A DNA stretch of 64,000 nt from Phycisphaerales bacterium (GCA_030749435.1 JASMKH010000012.1:1-64000); one strand, 5' to 3'. Positions 23,445 through 33,924 are shown, numbered from the stretch's first letter. The notes: a model not told the origin generated them from the letters alone. Numbers and translations are program-made.

Positions 23445-26400
23445 ATGAAACTCAAGTACGGGCTGACCGCAGCAGCAATGCTCGGTGTGATGACCTCTCT
23501 TGCGGCTGCCGAGGCAGAGTTGACCGACGAGGGCTACCACGCGGTCATGAACATGCTTGATTCGGGGGAGTGGTCCGTTCGGACCAAGTGGCCGCTGGCG
23601 AGCAACCGGGACAACGCCAATCGCGACGGCGAAGTGCTGTTCATTCCGATCACCGTGCATGTGGTCCGATCCGACGGCGGCCAGGGGGGCGTTGACATCG
23701 CGGCGGTGGATGCGGCGATCACCGTGGCCAATTCGAAGTTCAACGATACGGATGCTGGCAATTTCGGCTACACGTTCTACCGCGAGTCGGTGCAGTTCCT
23801 CGACGATGATGACTATTTCTGGTTCCATATGGACGACGGCGAGCTGGGCACGCTGATTCAGCAGTCGCCGGTCCCTGGCACCGTCAACGCCTACTTCGTG
23901 CCGCACTTCGTGTCGCTCGACCCCATTTCTGGCGTGTCTACGCTGCCCTACAGCGGCGCTGGTGGCATGGCCATTTCCAATGACGGAACCGGGGCACTCA
24001 CCCACGAGATGGGGCACTACTTCGGCCTCTTTCATCCTTTCGGATGGGATAGCTTCGGCGACGAGTGCGCCACCGGTGACGGCTGCCAATACAGTGGCGA
24101 CCTGATCTGCGAGACGCCCGCGGACCCGGGAACGGACTGGTGGGGGAACTTCCGCGCCCCCGGTGCTCGCCCGGCGGGCTACTGCTATCGCTGTGACACG
24201 GACTACATCCACGACTGGGACCCCGGCGCCAACGACGGGCTGGGTGCGATGACCGACGAGGACTGCATCTGGGGCGACGTTGACTGCGACGATCGAGGAC
24301 CGGACTGCCATACGCCGTTCGGCCACTGTGAAGATCCCATTCAGTGCCACTTGTATGAGCCTCTGACGCAGAACATCATGTCGTACTACGGCATTCAGGA
24401 ATCCTTCGTGTCGGAGCAGCTCAGCCTGATGCGGGCCAATCTGCAGTTCATGCTGGCCGACCATGTGCGTTCGGACAGGGACTGCAACGGCAATGATCTT
24501 CCCGACTCGTTCGAGATCGAATCAGTGTGGTATGAGACGCAAGACTGCGATGGCAACGGTCGACCCGACGATTGCGATATCGCGGACTCGTCGGCACTGG
24601 ACTGCGACGCCGACGGCCTGATCGATCACTGCGAAATCGCGTTGGGACTTGAGACCGACTGCGACGAGAACGGTCAGATCGACCGATGCGACGTGGTCAA
24701 CTTCCCGGATAGGGATTGCAACTCAAACAACATCCTCGATCTCTGCGAGATTCAGTCGGGTGACGAGAGTGACTGCAACGGCAACAGTATTCCCGATACC
24801 TGCGATCTTTTCGACGATCCGAGCCAGGACTGCGACGGTAACGGGCAGTTTGATGCGTGTGATATCGGTTCCGGCGAAGCCAGGGACTGTGACGGCAACG
24901 GTGTGATTGACGTGTGCGAGCTCCCGAGCCGGCCGGAGAAGGACTGCAACGGCAACGGCGTCTTCGATGACTGTGAGGTTGCGGACGGTTTCGAGAGCGA
25001 CTGTGATGCTGACGGCGTCCTTGACAGTTGCCAACTCGATGGCGACAGCGGCCTCGATTGCGACGGCAGCGGTGTGCTGGACAGTTGTGAGATAGCAGAT
25101 GGCACGCTTGAAGACTGCGACAACAGTGGCCTTCCGGACTCCTGCGAGGAGTCTCTCGTGCGAGTCTATGGGCCGTTGGCACCGTTCACGGCGCCCTATC
25201 AGGCCCACTTCGCAGCGTCGTTGGACCTTCACGGTGTTCATGCCGTGTTTGGCATTCCGGGTGACAATGGCGCCGCTACGTCGGCGGGTGCGGCGAGCGT
25301 GTATCGCCGGCTCGACGCCGATACGTGGGAACTTGAATCGACCGTCCGCCTTGATGGTGGCACGTCGTACGACGTGTTCGGAAGCGCCGTGGCGTTGGGC
25401 GAAGACGTCCTCGCGGCGGGCGTTCCCGGTGATGACGACAATGGGTCCAATTCCGGTCTCGTGGCGATCTACCGCAAGACGGGTGGCGTCTGGGGACAGG
25501 AGACGGTTCTCTACGGATCGGATACCGGCGCTGGCGATGGATTCGGAAGTGCCCTCGCCATGGACGACTCAACGCTGGTCGTCGGGGCGCCGGATGCCGA
25601 AGCAAGCGATACCAGCGGAGCGACTGGTGTGGTGTATATGTTCCAGGACGCCGAGTCGATCTGGAGCGAAACGGCCCGCCTGACAGCGTCGGACGGCTCA
25701 ATCGGAGATCAGTTCGGTGTCGCCGTCGCGATCGATGGATCCAGGGCGTTGGTCGGCGCTTCGAACGCCTATACCTCGGCTCCGCACGCCGGGGCGGTCT
25801 ATGCCTATCGATTCGACGGGGAAAGCTGGACTTCGGACGGCATGCTCACCGACTCGGCCCCGAATCTCTTCAATGCCTTCGGAAGTGCCGTTGATCTTGA
25901 CGACAACTGGGCGGCCGTCGGCATCCCAGGTGCCGACGTGTCGGGACACAACGGCGCCGGTGCGGTCGATGTCTTCGAGCGAACGGCTGGCGGGTGGGTC
26001 CACAGGGCTCGCGTTTCGGCCAGCGATGCATCGGCCAGTGACGCCTTCGGCGCTCAGGTGTCGATCGAGGGCGATCTCCTGCTCGTCTCGGCACCGTCGC
26101 ACGACGGCAGAGGCGTCATCATTCCGAATGCTGGCGGCGTGTATGTCTTCGTCCGGCAGGGCGCCACGTGGATCGAATCAGGGCTGGTGACAGCATCGGA
26201 TCCCGACGTGGGTGCCAAGTTCGGCGCTGCGATGACTGCCTCGGGTGCACTCTCCGTGATCGGCGCCCCGTTTGCCAACGGAACGCTCAATGACACAGGC
26301 GCCGCCTACGTGGCGATCCAACTTGACTGCGATCAGAATGGTGAGGTGGACTCGTGCCAGGTCGACGGCGGCAGCGGCGAGGATTGCGACGGCGACGGCA

Positions 26401-26696
26401 TCCTGGATGGATGCGCGGTTGACATGGGCATCGTTGAAGACTGCAACTTCAACCTTGTGCCCGACGCCTGTGATCTGGCCAACTCGCCGGGCCTGGATAC
26501 TGACGGCAACGGCATCATCGATGCCTGCGAAGGCCCCAACGGCTTCCCCGGAGGCGAAGACGGCTTTGCTTTGGCCGATCTCGTTCGGGTGATCGAGTAC
26601 TGGGGAACCTCCGACGCCCAATCGGACCATGACGGTGACGGGATTGTCGGAATCATCGACCTGATCTACGTGCTGCAGGGGTGGCACAACGGCTGA
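23445..26696 (+). CDS. Large secreted M43-like metalloprotease with calcium-binding repeats and FG-GAP propeller
   Basis: 1083 aa. Signal peptide MKLKYGLTAAAMLGVMTSLA (start at ATG 23445 after AGGAG). The zinc site HEMGHYFGLFH (residues 187-197, HExxHxxGxxH) and the downstream NIMSYYG Met-turn mark a metzincin of the M43 (pappalysin-like) type. Then come twelve 19-residue units of the form DCDGNGxxDxC (about 345-575), an integrin-like FG-GAP region of about seven repeats (about 575-965), three or four more DCD-type units, and a C-terminal dockerin-like domain (DGDGIVGIIDLIYVLQGW). Probably a cell-surface or extracellular protease. It stands alone with its own terminator. Confidence 0.9.
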   Translation: MKLKYGLTAAAMLGVMTSLAAAEAELTDEGYHAVMNMLDSGEWSVRTKWPLASNRDNANRDGEVLFIPITVHVVRSDGGQGGVDIAAVDAAITVANSKFNDTDAGNFGYTFYRESVQFLDDDDYFWFHMDDGELGTLIQQSPVPGTVNAYFVPHFVSLDPISGVSTLPYSGAGGMAISNDGTGALTHEMGHYFGLFHPFGWDSFGDECATGDGCQYSGDLICETPADPGTDWWGNFRAPGARPAGYCYRCDTDYIHDWDPGANDGLGAMTDEDCIWGDVDCDDRGPDCHTPFGHCEDPIQCHLYEPLTQNIMSYYGIQESFVSEQLSLMRANLQFMLADHVRSDRDCNGNDLPDSFEIESVWYETQDCDGNGRPDDCDIADSSALDCDADGLIDHCEIALGLETDCDENGQIDRCDVVNFPDRDCNSNNILDLCEIQSGDESDCNGNSIPDTCDLFDDPSQDCDGNGQFDACDIGSGEARDCDGNGVIDVCELPSRPEKDCNGNGVFDDCEVADGFESDCDADGVLDSCQLDGDSGLDCDGSGVLDSCEIADGTLEDCDNSGLPDSCEESLVRVYGPLAPFTAPYQAHFAASLDLHGVHAVFGIPGDNGAATSAGAASVYRRLDADTWELESTVRLDGGTSYDVFGSAVALGEDVLAAGVPGDDDNGSNSGLVAIYRKTGGVWGQETVLYGSDTGAGDGFGSALAMDDSTLVVGAPDAEASDTSGATGVVYMFQDAESIWSETARLTASDGSIGDQFGVAVAIDGSRALVGASNAYTSAPHAGAVYAYRFDGESWTSDGMLTDSAPNLFNAFGSAVDLDDNWAAVGIPGADVSGHNGAGAVDVFERTAGGWVHRARVSASDASASDAFGAQVSIEGDLLLVSAPSHDGRGVIIPNAGGVYVFVRQGATWIESGLVTASDPDVGAKFGAAMTASGALSVIGAPFANGTLNDTGAAYVAIQLDCDQNGEVDSCQVDGGSGEDCDGDGILDGCAVDMGIVEDCNFNLVPDACDLANSPGLDTDGNGIIDACEGPNGFPGGEDGFALADLVRVIEYWGTSDAQSDHDGDGIVGIIDLIYVLQGWHNG

Positions 26697-26727
26697 TCGC
26701 CGCTGCAAGGTGGTCTGGAATCTCTCA

Positions 26728-26764
26728 GGCCGCACGCTGACACAGACAGTGTCGGCGTGCGGCC
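26728..26764 (+). terminator. Strong hairpin terminator after the metalloprotease gene
   Basis: GGCCGCACGC (26728-26737) pairs perfectly with GCGTGCGGCC (26755-26764), with TGACAC/GTGTCG extending the stem round an AGACA loop. A short TGTTACCTT tail follows. A GTG at 26757 that could open the next frame lies inside the stem, which argues that the aroDE start is downstream. Confidence 0.8.
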
Positions 26765-26780
26765 TGTTACCTTGGGCAGC

Positions 26781-28334
26781 GTGGCATGTGTCGTCGTACC
26801 GGTCGGCGTCTTCGAGCGTGACGCGCCCGAGCGTGTGCTTCGGCGCGCCGCTGAGGCGATTCGCGCGGGGGCTGCGTGGATCGAGTGGCGGGTCGATGAG
26901 GTTGCAGGTACCGCGCCGGGTCATACGGCGATCGAGGCCCTGCTGGCAGCCCACCCCGCACCCTGCATCGTGACCGCGCGAAGCGTGGACGAGGGCGGAA
27001 CCTGCCGCCTCGGAGACGGTGCGTTTGCGCAATGGCTTCGTCAGATCGGAGGTCTTGCCTCGCCACCACGGTGGATCGATGTTGAGTGTGCCCGCATGAA
27101 TCGATCCGCCGAGGTCCGGGAGGCGGCCGCGCATCTCCGGGGGCTGGGGGTCAAGGTGCTGTGCTCATTCCATGACTTCGCGGGCCGACCGGTCGACCTC
27201 ACCGCGCGGGCTGCGGCGATGCAGCAGATGCCGGTCGACGCGGTGAAGCTCGTCTGGATGGCTCGATCGATCCGGGACTGCCTGGAGTGTCGCGATCTGC
27301 TGGCGAGCAGCGCCCTACCGATGATCGCGCTCTGTATGGGGCAGGCGGGGCTGTTGTCCCGCGTCATGGCGGGGGCGTGGGGGGCACTGGCGACCTTTGC
27401 GGCGGCAGATTCCAGTGCTGCCACGGCTCCAGGCCAGACCACGGTCGAGGCGCTGCTGGGGCAGTGGCGATTTGGCTCGATTGATGCGAACACGGCGTTG
27501 ACCGGGCTCGTGGGTGACCCAATCGGCAACTCGCCGGGATTCGTGCTGCATAACCGGGCCTATGACGCCGGCGACATCAATGCGGTGTATCTGCCATTGC
27601 CAGTAGCGGCAGGGTGGGAGCCTTTGAAGGCAAGTCTGGCTACGTTGATCGAGGACTTGGACGGGCGATTTCGCGGCGCCTCGATCACCATTCCTCACAA
27701 ACTGGATGCGCTCCGCTTCGTTCGTGAGCGGGGAGGCGAGGTGTCCGCGATCGCCGAGGCGTGCGGCGCGGTGAACACCATCTCAGTCGAACATGATGGA
27801 TCGCTGCGGGCCGACAACACCGATGTCTGCGGCATTCTCGAGCCCCTGGAGGCGATGGGCGCCAGGACGTCCGGCCGGGCCGCCGTGCTTGGTGCAGGCG
27901 GCGTGGCCCGCGCCGCAGTTGCGGCGTTGTGCGCGCGGGGCGCCGATGTGCACGTCTTCAATCGGTCCCGCGATCGAGCGGAGGCATTGGTGAGTGCGTT
28001 TACCAGGAGCGGCGCCACATCGCAGCGTCGATCGATTCAGTTGGGCGATCGTGACGGCGGCCCGTTTGATCTGGTGGTGCAGGCAACGTCGGTCGGCATG
28101 GCCAGCAGCGAGACAGCCGGGCTGCAGGCAATCGAGGCCGTGGGGCTGGACGTCGAGGCGCTTCTGGAGCCGAAGCCTGCCGTGCTTGAGACGATCTACG
28201 ATCCGGTCGAGACGCCGCTGGTTCTGGCAGGACGCGAGGCTGGATGCCAGGTGGCGACCGGGGTCGATATGTGGCTCTCGCAAGCCGCCGCGCAGCAGGA
28301 GATCTGGTTTGGTGAAGAAGCGGCGAACGACTGA
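26781..28334 (+). CDS. aroDE: Fused 3-dehydroquinate dehydratase / shikimate dehydrogenase
   Basis: 517 aa from the GTG at 26781; GTG 26757 (8 codons more) is also open but lies in the terminator stem. N-terminal type I dehydroquinase (about 1-225): IEWRVDE, VTARSVDEGG, CSFHDF and AVKLVW with the Schiff-base Lys. C-terminal shikimate dehydrogenase (about 235-517): GDPIGNSPGFVLHN, GASITIPHK with the catalytic Lys, NTDVCGI, GAGGVARAAVAAL for NADP, and the end GVDMWLSQAAAQ. It carries out two consecutive shikimate-pathway steps. It abuts chorismate synthase tail-to-tail with no gap. Confidence 0.94.
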   Translation: MACVVVPVGVFERDAPERVLRRAAEAIRAGAAWIEWRVDEVAGTAPGHTAIEALLAAHPAPCIVTARSVDEGGTCRLGDGAFAQWLRQIGGLASPPRWIDVECARMNRSAEVREAAAHLRGLGVKVLCSFHDFAGRPVDLTARAAAMQQMPVDAVKLVWMARSIRDCLECRDLLASSALPMIALCMGQAGLLSRVMAGAWGALATFAAADSSAATAPGQTTVEALLGQWRFGSIDANTALTGLVGDPIGNSPGFVLHNRAYDAGDINAVYLPLPVAAGWEPLKASLATLIEDLDGRFRGASITIPHKLDALRFVRERGGEVSAIAEACGAVNTISVEHDGSLRADNTDVCGILEPLEAMGARTSGRAAVLGAGGVARAAVAALCARGADVHVFNRSRDRAEALVSAFTRSGATSQRRSIQLGDRDGGPFDLVVQATSVGMASSETAGLQAIEAVGLDVEALLEPKPAVLETIYDPVETPLVLAGREAGCQVATGVDMWLSQAAAQQEIWFGEEAAND

Positions 28335-29477
28335 TCAGCCAGCGTGAACCCGGCCCTTCACCTCGTCGATGGTGTCGCCGCCGAACTTCTCCATGACGGC
28401 CGCCGCGATCTCGAATCCGACGACATGCTCCATGACGACGCTCGCTGCCGAGACGGCGCACACATCGCTTCGCTCGTAGTCGCTCCGGGTCGCCTCGTGC
28501 GTTCGAAGATCGACGCTTGGCATGCCGCGAAGCAGCGTGCTGATCGGTTTCATTGCGCCGGTGACGACGACGGGCATCCCATTGGTCATCCCGCCTTCGA
28601 TGCCACCTGCACGGTTGGAAGTGCGAACATAGCCCTTGGTGCGGGTCTGCCGCTGGGACTCGTCCCACCCGATGGCATCGTGCACTTCCGAGCCCGGTCG
28701 TGTTGCCACCTCGCGGCCCAGCCCGATCTCCACGCTCTTGAATGCTTGGATGCTCATGACCGCGCCAGCAAGGCGGCCGTCAAGGCACTCGGCGCGGGTC
28801 ATGCACGAGCCGAGGCCAACGGGGCACCCCAGAACGTGCACGCGGCACAAGCCGCCGAGCGTATCTTTGTCTTCCTTCGCCGCCCGGACCATGGACTCCA
28901 TTGACGCAGTCGCGGCATCGTCCGGGCAGTACATCGATGAGGCGTCGCGGGCGGTCCTGATCGATGACAGGGAGTCCGGCGTGACTTCGATGTCGACGCA
29001 GACGTTCCTGACGGCCGCAACGTATCCCAGCACATCGATATCGAGTTCACGCAGAAGGCACCCGGCCAGAGCCCCTGCGGCAGTTCGGGCCGCAGTCTGG
29101 CGGGCACTGGCTCGTTCCAGGATGTTTCTGCAGTCGTCGGTTCCATACTTGATGGCGCCAGCCAGGTCGGCATGCCCCGGCCTGGGCCGATGCACCGGCG
29201 GCGTGCGTTCCAGATCGTCGAGCCGGCTGTCACGATTGGGAACGAGCAGAGCGATCGGACCGCCGGTAGCGCATCCCTGCCGAATACCCCCGAGCCATTC
29301 GACGTGGTCCGTTTCGATTCGCTGCCGGCCTCCTCGGCCGTATCCGCCTTGCCGCCGCTCGAGTTCCGCGTTGATGAAGGCGGTATCGACGGGCATCCCT
29401 GAGGGGAGGCCGGAGACGATGGCAACGCCGCCGGGGCCATGCGATTCGCCTGCGGTATGGCATGTGAGGATCGGCAC
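28335..29477 (-). CDS. aroC: Chorismate synthase
   Basis: 380 aa from a GTG at 29475-29477, placed directly before the conserved N-terminus TCHTAGESHGPGGVAIVSGLPSG. Other signatures: RRQGGYGRGGRQRIE, RPGHADLAGAIKYG, RASARQTAARTAAGALA and DVCAVSAASVVMEHVV. Catalyses the last shikimate-pathway step, EPSP to chorismate, using reduced FMN. No ATG exists near this start; an upstream ATG at 29552 would add 25 residues without family resemblance. It converges exactly on aroDE (stops adjacent), so two steps of the pathway face each other. Confidence 0.94.
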   Translation of the reverse strand: MPILTCHTAGESHGPGGVAIVSGLPSGMPVDTAFINAELERRQGGYGRGGRQRIETDHVEWLGGIRQGCATGGPIALLVPNRDSRLDDLERTPPVHRPRPGHADLAGAIKYGTDDCRNILERASARQTAARTAAGALAGCLLRELDIDVLGYVAAVRNVCVDIEVTPDSLSSIRTARDASSMYCPDDAATASMESMVRAAKEDKDTLGGLCRVHVLGCPVGLGSCMTRAECLDGRLAGAVMSIQAFKSVEIGLGREVATRPGSEVHDAIGWDESQRQTRTKGYVRTSNRAGGIEGGMTNGMPVVVTGAMKPISTLLRGMPSVDLRTHEATRSDYERSDVCAVSAASVVMEHVVGFEIAAAVMEKFGGDTIDEVKGRVHAG

Positions 29478-29675
29478 GGATGAGAATGCTATCGAGCGTT
29501 GCGGCGGCGATTGAGCGGCTGGGTCGGGCAGCAGCGAAAACGGTCCGGGCACTGGAATGCGGGAGCGGAGCGATCACGGAATGCCCGCGAGTGGGCGAGC
29601 TGTCATGTTCCATCCGCAAAGGCACCGCAGCCCGTGGGAGAGGCCACCGCAGTTCTGGCCAGGTTGGGCCGTAAC

Positions 29676-32336
29676 CTACCGAGCGTGCCGGGGTTCGGGG
29701 GTCTGTGGTCTCGCGTCTTTCTCCAGCGGTGGGGATGAGACGGCGAAGGTGAAACCGTCTTCGGTGCAGTCCATCGAGATGGTGTCTCCCTCGCAGATCG
29801 CCCCGGAGAGGATTCGCATGGCGATCTCGTTCTCGACCTGCTGCTGGATGACCCGTTTGAGCGGTCGGGCGCCGAACTGGGGATCCCACCCAGCCGCCGC
29901 CAGCGCATCGAGGGCGGCAGCCGAGGCGCGGAACTGCAGGTTTCGATCTCCCATCCGCGCTCGCAGATGGTCGAGTTGCACTTCCACAATGGTCCGAAGC
30001 TGGTCCTGGCTCAGGGCGTGGAAGACGATGACCTCGTCGATTCGATTGAGCAGTTCGGGGCGAAGTGCCTGTTTGAGCCGATCTCGCATTGCTGTCTCGA
30101 TCGCTTCTTCACCCTCACCCCGCTCGCTCATCTCGAGGATCTGCTGTGATCCGATGTTGCTCGTCATCACGATGATCGTGTTGGTGAAGTCGACCGTACG
30201 GCCGTGCCCATCGGTCAGGCGGCCGTCATCCAGAACCTGCAGGAGGACGTTGCTCACGTCCGGGTGCGCCTTCTCCATTTCGTCGAAGAGCACGACGCAG
30301 TAGGGGCGGCGGCGCACGGCTTCGGTCAATCGCCCGCCTTCCTCATAGCCGACGTACCCGGGCGGTGCGCCGATCAACCTCGCCACAGCGTGCTGCTCCA
30401 TGTACTCGCTCATGTCGATGCGCACCATCGCATCTTCCGTGTCGAACAGAAACTCGGCGAGCGCCTTGCAGAGTTCGGTCTTCCCGACCCCGGTCGGACC
30501 GAGGAAGAGGAACGAGCCGATCGGGCGTGAGGCCTCGGCAAGACCGGCCCGCGTGCGTCGGACGGCGTCACTGACGGCGCGAACAGCCTCGCTCTGGCCG
30601 ACGAGGCGCCGCTCGAGGTCGCCCTCCATGTGAAGGAGGCGTTCGCGTTCGCCTTCAACGAGCCGGGCCGCCGGAATGCCGGTCCATCGTCCCACGATCT
30701 CAGCGATCATCTCGGCGTCAACTTCCTCGCGAACGAGGTTGCGCCCTTCGCCCTGCCGCGCGTCCAACTTCCGTTCGGCATCGGCCAGACGCTCGTGCAG
30801 TTCCGGGATCTCGCCGTACTGGATTCGTGCAGCGGCCTCAAGATGACCGCCGCGCTGCGCCTGCTCCAACTCGACACGGGCCGCGTCGATCCGTTCCTTG
30901 ACCGCGCTGATCTCATCCAATTCGGACTTCTCGACCTCCCAGCGGGCAGTCAGCGACTGGTTGCGTTCTTCGAGATCCGCGAGTTCCGACTCGATGGCGT
31001 CAAGCCGCGAACGGGCGTCGTCGTCCTTTTCCTTGCGGAGCGCTTCCCGTTCGATCTCAACCTGCAAGATGCGTCTGCGAAGTTCATCGAGTTCGGCTGG
31101 CATCGAGTCGCTTTCGATGCGGAGTTGCGAGGCTGCCTCGTCGAGCAGGTCGATCGCCTTGTCGGGAAGGAAACGATCCGAGATGTATCGGTTCGAGAGC
31201 GTTGCTGCAGCTAGGAGGGCGGCGTCCTGAATGCGAATGCCGTGGTGCGCTTCGTACCGACCCTTGAGTCCTCTCAGGATGGCGACGGTGTCTTCGACGC
31301 TTGGTTCCTGTACGAACACCGGCTGGAATCGCCGCTCGAATGCCGCGTCCTTTTCGATGTGCTGGCGATACTCGTCGAGCGTGGTGGCGCCAATACATCG
31401 CAGCTCGCCCCGTGCGAGGGCTGGCTTGAGCAGATTCCCGGCGCTCACGGCACCTTCGGCCTGGCCCGCGCCGACGATCGTGTGGAGCTCGTCGATGAAG
31501 AGCACGACTCTGCCCTCGGCCGCAGTGACTTCGCGGAGCACCGCCTTGAGGCGATCTTCGAACTCGCCGCGGAACTTGGCGCCAGCCAGCAACCGGCCCA
31601 CGTCCAGGGCCATGATTCGCGCGTTTCGAAGCGATGTTGGGCAGTCGCGATCGACGATCCGCTGCGCCAGCCCTTCGGCGATGGCCGTCTTGCCCACACC
31701 GGGCTCACCAATGAGGACGGGGTTGTTCTTTGTGCGGCGGCTCAGAACCTGCATGCACCGCCTGATTTCTTCGTCGCGGCCGATGACCGGATCGAGCTTG
31801 CCCGACTGCGCCATGGCGGTGAGATCGATCGCGTACTTGCGGAGGGCTTCGTAGTTCGCTTCGGCATCCGCATCGTCGATGGATTCCACGCCTGAGGCGG
31901 CACGGAGTTCCTTGATGGCCTCGTGCACGACTTTCGCATCGATGCCGAGGGTTGTCATGGCGGTCCGCGCGGGCGAGGGTGTTTCGGCGAGTGCCGCGAG
32001 CAGGTGATCGACCGATACGAACTGGTCACCCATACCCGTTGCGAGTTGCTCGGCCGTGGCGATGATCTGCAGGAGCGGGCCGGTCGGGGACGGGGGCCGC
32101 GCCGTGGAGGCGGTGACGCTCGGTTGGCGGTTCAATTCGGCCGTCACGACTTCTTCCAGGGAATCGGGTCTGCATCCAGCCCGCTCCAGGATGGACGAGG
32201 CGACACCGGAGTCGTCGCGGAGTAACGCCTGCAACAGGTGCAGCCCGCCGAACTCGGAATGCGACATCTCAACAGCCAGTTGCTGCGCAGCAGCGACGGT
32301 TTGCCTGGCGATCGTAGTGAAGCGATCGATATTCAT
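29676..32336 (-). CDS. clpB: ATP-dependent disaggregase ClpB
   Basis: 886 aa. Start ATG 32334-32336 with GGGAGG about 7 nt upstream; the longer open frame adds only an unrelated stretch. N-domain (1-~145) of the Clp-N repeat type, NBD1 with [15 protein letters not shown] and [14 protein letters not shown], a coiled-coil middle domain (about 400-530; this M domain separates ClpB from ClpA/ClpC), NBD2 with [19 protein letters not shown] and the second Walker [15 protein letters not shown], and the C-terminal domain ending [16 protein letters not shown]. Works with DnaK to dissolve aggregates after heat stress. Divergent from the DUF1573 gene. Confidence 0.96.
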   Translation of the reverse strand: MNIDRFTTIARQTVAAAQQLAVEMSHSEFGGLHLLQALLRDDSGVASSILERAGCRPDSLEEVVTAELNRQPSVTASTARPPSPTGPLLQIIATAEQLATGMGDQFVSVDHLLAALAETPSPARTAMTTLGIDAKVVHEAIKELRAASGVESIDDADAEANYEALRKYAIDLTAMAQSGKLDPVIGRDEEIRRCMQVLSRRTKNNPVLIGEPGVGKTAIAEGLAQRIVDRDCPTSLRNARIMALDVGRLLAGAKFRGEFEDRLKAVLREVTAAEGRVVLFIDELHTIVGAGQAEGAVSAGNLLKPALARGELRCIGATTLDEYRQHIEKDAAFERRFQPVFVQEPSVEDTVAILRGLKGRYEAHHGIRIQDAALLAAATLSNRYISDRFLPDKAIDLLDEAASQLRIESDSMPAELDELRRRILQVEIEREALRKEKDDDARSRLDAIESELADLEERNQSLTARWEVEKSELDEISAVKERIDAARVELEQAQRGGHLEAAARIQYGEIPELHERLADAERKLDARQGEGRNLVREEVDAEMIAEIVGRWTGIPAARLVEGERERLLHMEGDLERRLVGQSEAVRAVSDAVRRTRAGLAEASRPIGSFLFLGPTGVGKTELCKALAEFLFDTEDAMVRIDMSEYMEQHAVARLIGAPPGYVGYEEGGRLTEAVRRRPYCVVLFDEMEKAHPDVSNVLLQVLDDGRLTDGHGRTVDFTNTIIVMTSNIGSQQILEMSERGEGEEAIETAMRDRLKQALRPELLNRIDEVIVFHALSQDQLRTIVEVQLDHLRARMGDRNLQFRASAAALDALAAAGWDPQFGARPLKRVIQQQVENEIAMRILSGAICEGDTISMDCTEDGFTFAVSSPPLEKDARPQTPEPRHAR

Positions 32337-32485
32337 CTTCGAGCCTCCCTGAGGCGATCCTCGTTCCGGAACCGCCCCAGCGGGAGTCGGCAAGGTCCGT
32401 GCCGAACCCAGCGGGGGTGGCGGATCGTAGAAGGGGGGATCAGTGCGTGCGCCCTGCCACATCGGCAGGCCTATAGGATGGATCC

Positions 32486-33262
32486 ATGGTCGAAGACATG
32501 TCACCGAAGGATCGCAGCAGGCGCGGCCAGTTGCTGGGGCTGGGCATTCTGGCCGTGGCGGCACTGCTCGCCGTGGTGTTCTGGCCGCGTGCGACGCTCA
32601 GCGGCGAGCGGAGTCATGACTTCGGCCGTGTCGCGTTCGAGAATCCGCCGCACAGGGTGGAACACGTCTTCGAGTTGGTGAACGTCGGGAGTGAACCCGT
32701 GCAGGTGACCCGGTTCAAGAGCACGTGCGGGTGTACGCAGGCCTCCGGCGCAGGCCGCGTCGCGCACCCGGGCGAGACACTCCGGGTTCCGGTGACGCTG
32801 CGACTCAATCGCTCGGGGCCCAAGGACGGCACCGTCACGGTGTCGCTCACCGATGGGACGTCGGTGGATCTGGAAGTCAAGGCGATCGCCGCGCCTGGAA
32901 ACACGTTTCGCGTGGGGCCACCGGTGGTGCAGCTTCGAGCCCCGCTCGGTACGGGTGAGTCCAACCTCCTGATCGAGGCGGACACCATGCCGCCCGATCC
33001 CGCTATCGAAGGTCCGGATGGCCTGGCGATCGACTTCAAGGGGTGGGAGGAGTTTGAACTTGGTGATCCCTCCGTTGGCAAGATGGCCGGATGGCGGGGG
33101 CGGATCCACTTCAAGGCCGAAGACGGGGGGCCGGACGCGGGCCAGCGGGTGGTCCTTCGGATGCCGGACGGGCAGACGGCGTCGATTCTGGTCAATCCTC
33201 GGGCCATCCCGGTCGGGGAGTCAGGGCAGCCAGCGATCGAAGGTCCGCCAGCCCCGGAGTAG
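32486..33262 (+). CDS. DUF1573 protein with N-terminal membrane anchor
   Basis: 258 aa. One hydrophobic segment (residues about 15-33, LLGLGILAVAALLAVVFW) anchors or exports it. A DUF1573 domain follows: HDFGRVAFENPPHRVEHVFELVN, then the hallmark KSTCGCTQAS with its two cysteines. The remaining 150 residues are beta-rich and unassigned. The domain has an Ig-like fold common in secreted proteins of Bacteroidetes and Planctomycetes; molecular role unknown. Stops 2 bp from the convergent BtuF-like gene. Confidence 0.85.
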   Translation: MVEDMSPKDRSRRGQLLGLGILAVAALLAVVFWPRATLSGERSHDFGRVAFENPPHRVEHVFELVNVGSEPVQVTRFKSTCGCTQASGAGRVAHPGETLRVPVTLRLNRSGPKDGTVTVSLTDGTSVDLEVKAIAAPGNTFRVGPPVVQLRAPLGTGESNLLIEADTMPPDPAIEGPDGLAIDFKGWEEFELGDPSVGKMAGWRGRIHFKAEDGGPDAGQRVVLRMPDGQTASILVNPRAIPVGESGQPAIEGPPAPE

Positions 33263-33264
33263 GC

Positions 33265-33924
33265 TCAGCGGTTCAGCCACGCCGCGAGCCACTCGAAGTC
33301 CTCAATCAGCCGGGGCCCCGGCCGCGTGAAAGCCCCGCCGCCTCGCACGGCAACGCGGCCCTGCTTGACTGCCGGCAGACGGCTCCACCACGGCGTCTTC
33401 CGGATCGCTTCGATCTGCGCCGCCGCGGTCGCTTCGGCCGTGGCCACCACGAGTCGATCCGGCCGGGCCTGTGCCAACTGGTCGGGTGTCATGACGCGGG
33501 GCGGATCTCCCGGCGGAGGCCCGACCGGCCTGCCTCCTGCGGCAACAACCATGCCCGGCACCCAGAACCCGGCTGCTTGCAGCGGGTTGAGCGCAGTGAG
33601 GACGGCCACGGTGGGTCCGTCGACGAAGGCGTTGACGGCGTTCTGGGCGTCGCAATAGCGGGCGCGAAGGGCGACCATGACGCGGTCTGCCGCCGCTGCG
33701 AGTCCGCAGGCCTCGCCGACTCGCACAATGTCGTCAAGCACGTCTTCGATCGAGCGGGGATGGACGAAAACCACTGTTGCCGAAGGACCGAAGCGGGCAG
33801 CCTGCGGCTCGCCGAGGAGCACGACGTCCGCGTCCGCGGCGTGGCCGGAGGTATCCAGGAGGCCGAGCCCTCCGATGGCCTCGAGGATGTCGGTGCCGGC
33901 GGGGGTCAGTGAGGCAACACGCAT
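33265..33924 (-). CDS. BtuF-like substrate-binding protein, no signal peptide
   Basis: 219 aa from ATG 33922-33924, opening MRVASLTPAGTDILEAIG, the usual first strand of vitamin B12/siderophore binding proteins (S-L-x-P-x-x-T-E). Further family features: VFVHPRSIEDVLDDIVRVGEACG, VAVLTALNPLQAAGFWVPGMVVAAGG, TPDQLAQARPDRLVVA, RPGPRLIEDFEWLAAWL. No signal peptide or lipobox is present, so it may be a cytoplasmic corrinoid-binding variant. No transporter permease or ATPase is adjacent. The ligand is not known from sequence. Confidence 0.8.
   Translation of the reverse strand: MRVASLTPAGTDILEAIGGLGLLDTSGHAADADVVLLGEPQAARFGPSATVVFVHPRSIEDVLDDIVRVGEACGLAAAADRVMVALRARYCDAQNAVNAFVDGPTVAVLTALNPLQAAGFWVPGMVVAAGGRPVGPPPGDPPRVMTPDQLAQARPDRLVVATAEATAAAQIEAIRKTPWWSRLPAVKQGRVAVRGGGAFTRPGPRLIEDFEWLAAWLNR

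Noticed and set aside
23124-24464. A 446-aa minus-strand gene opposite the metalloprotease
   Set aside because: Antisense shadow of a well-supported gene; no start context and no domain.
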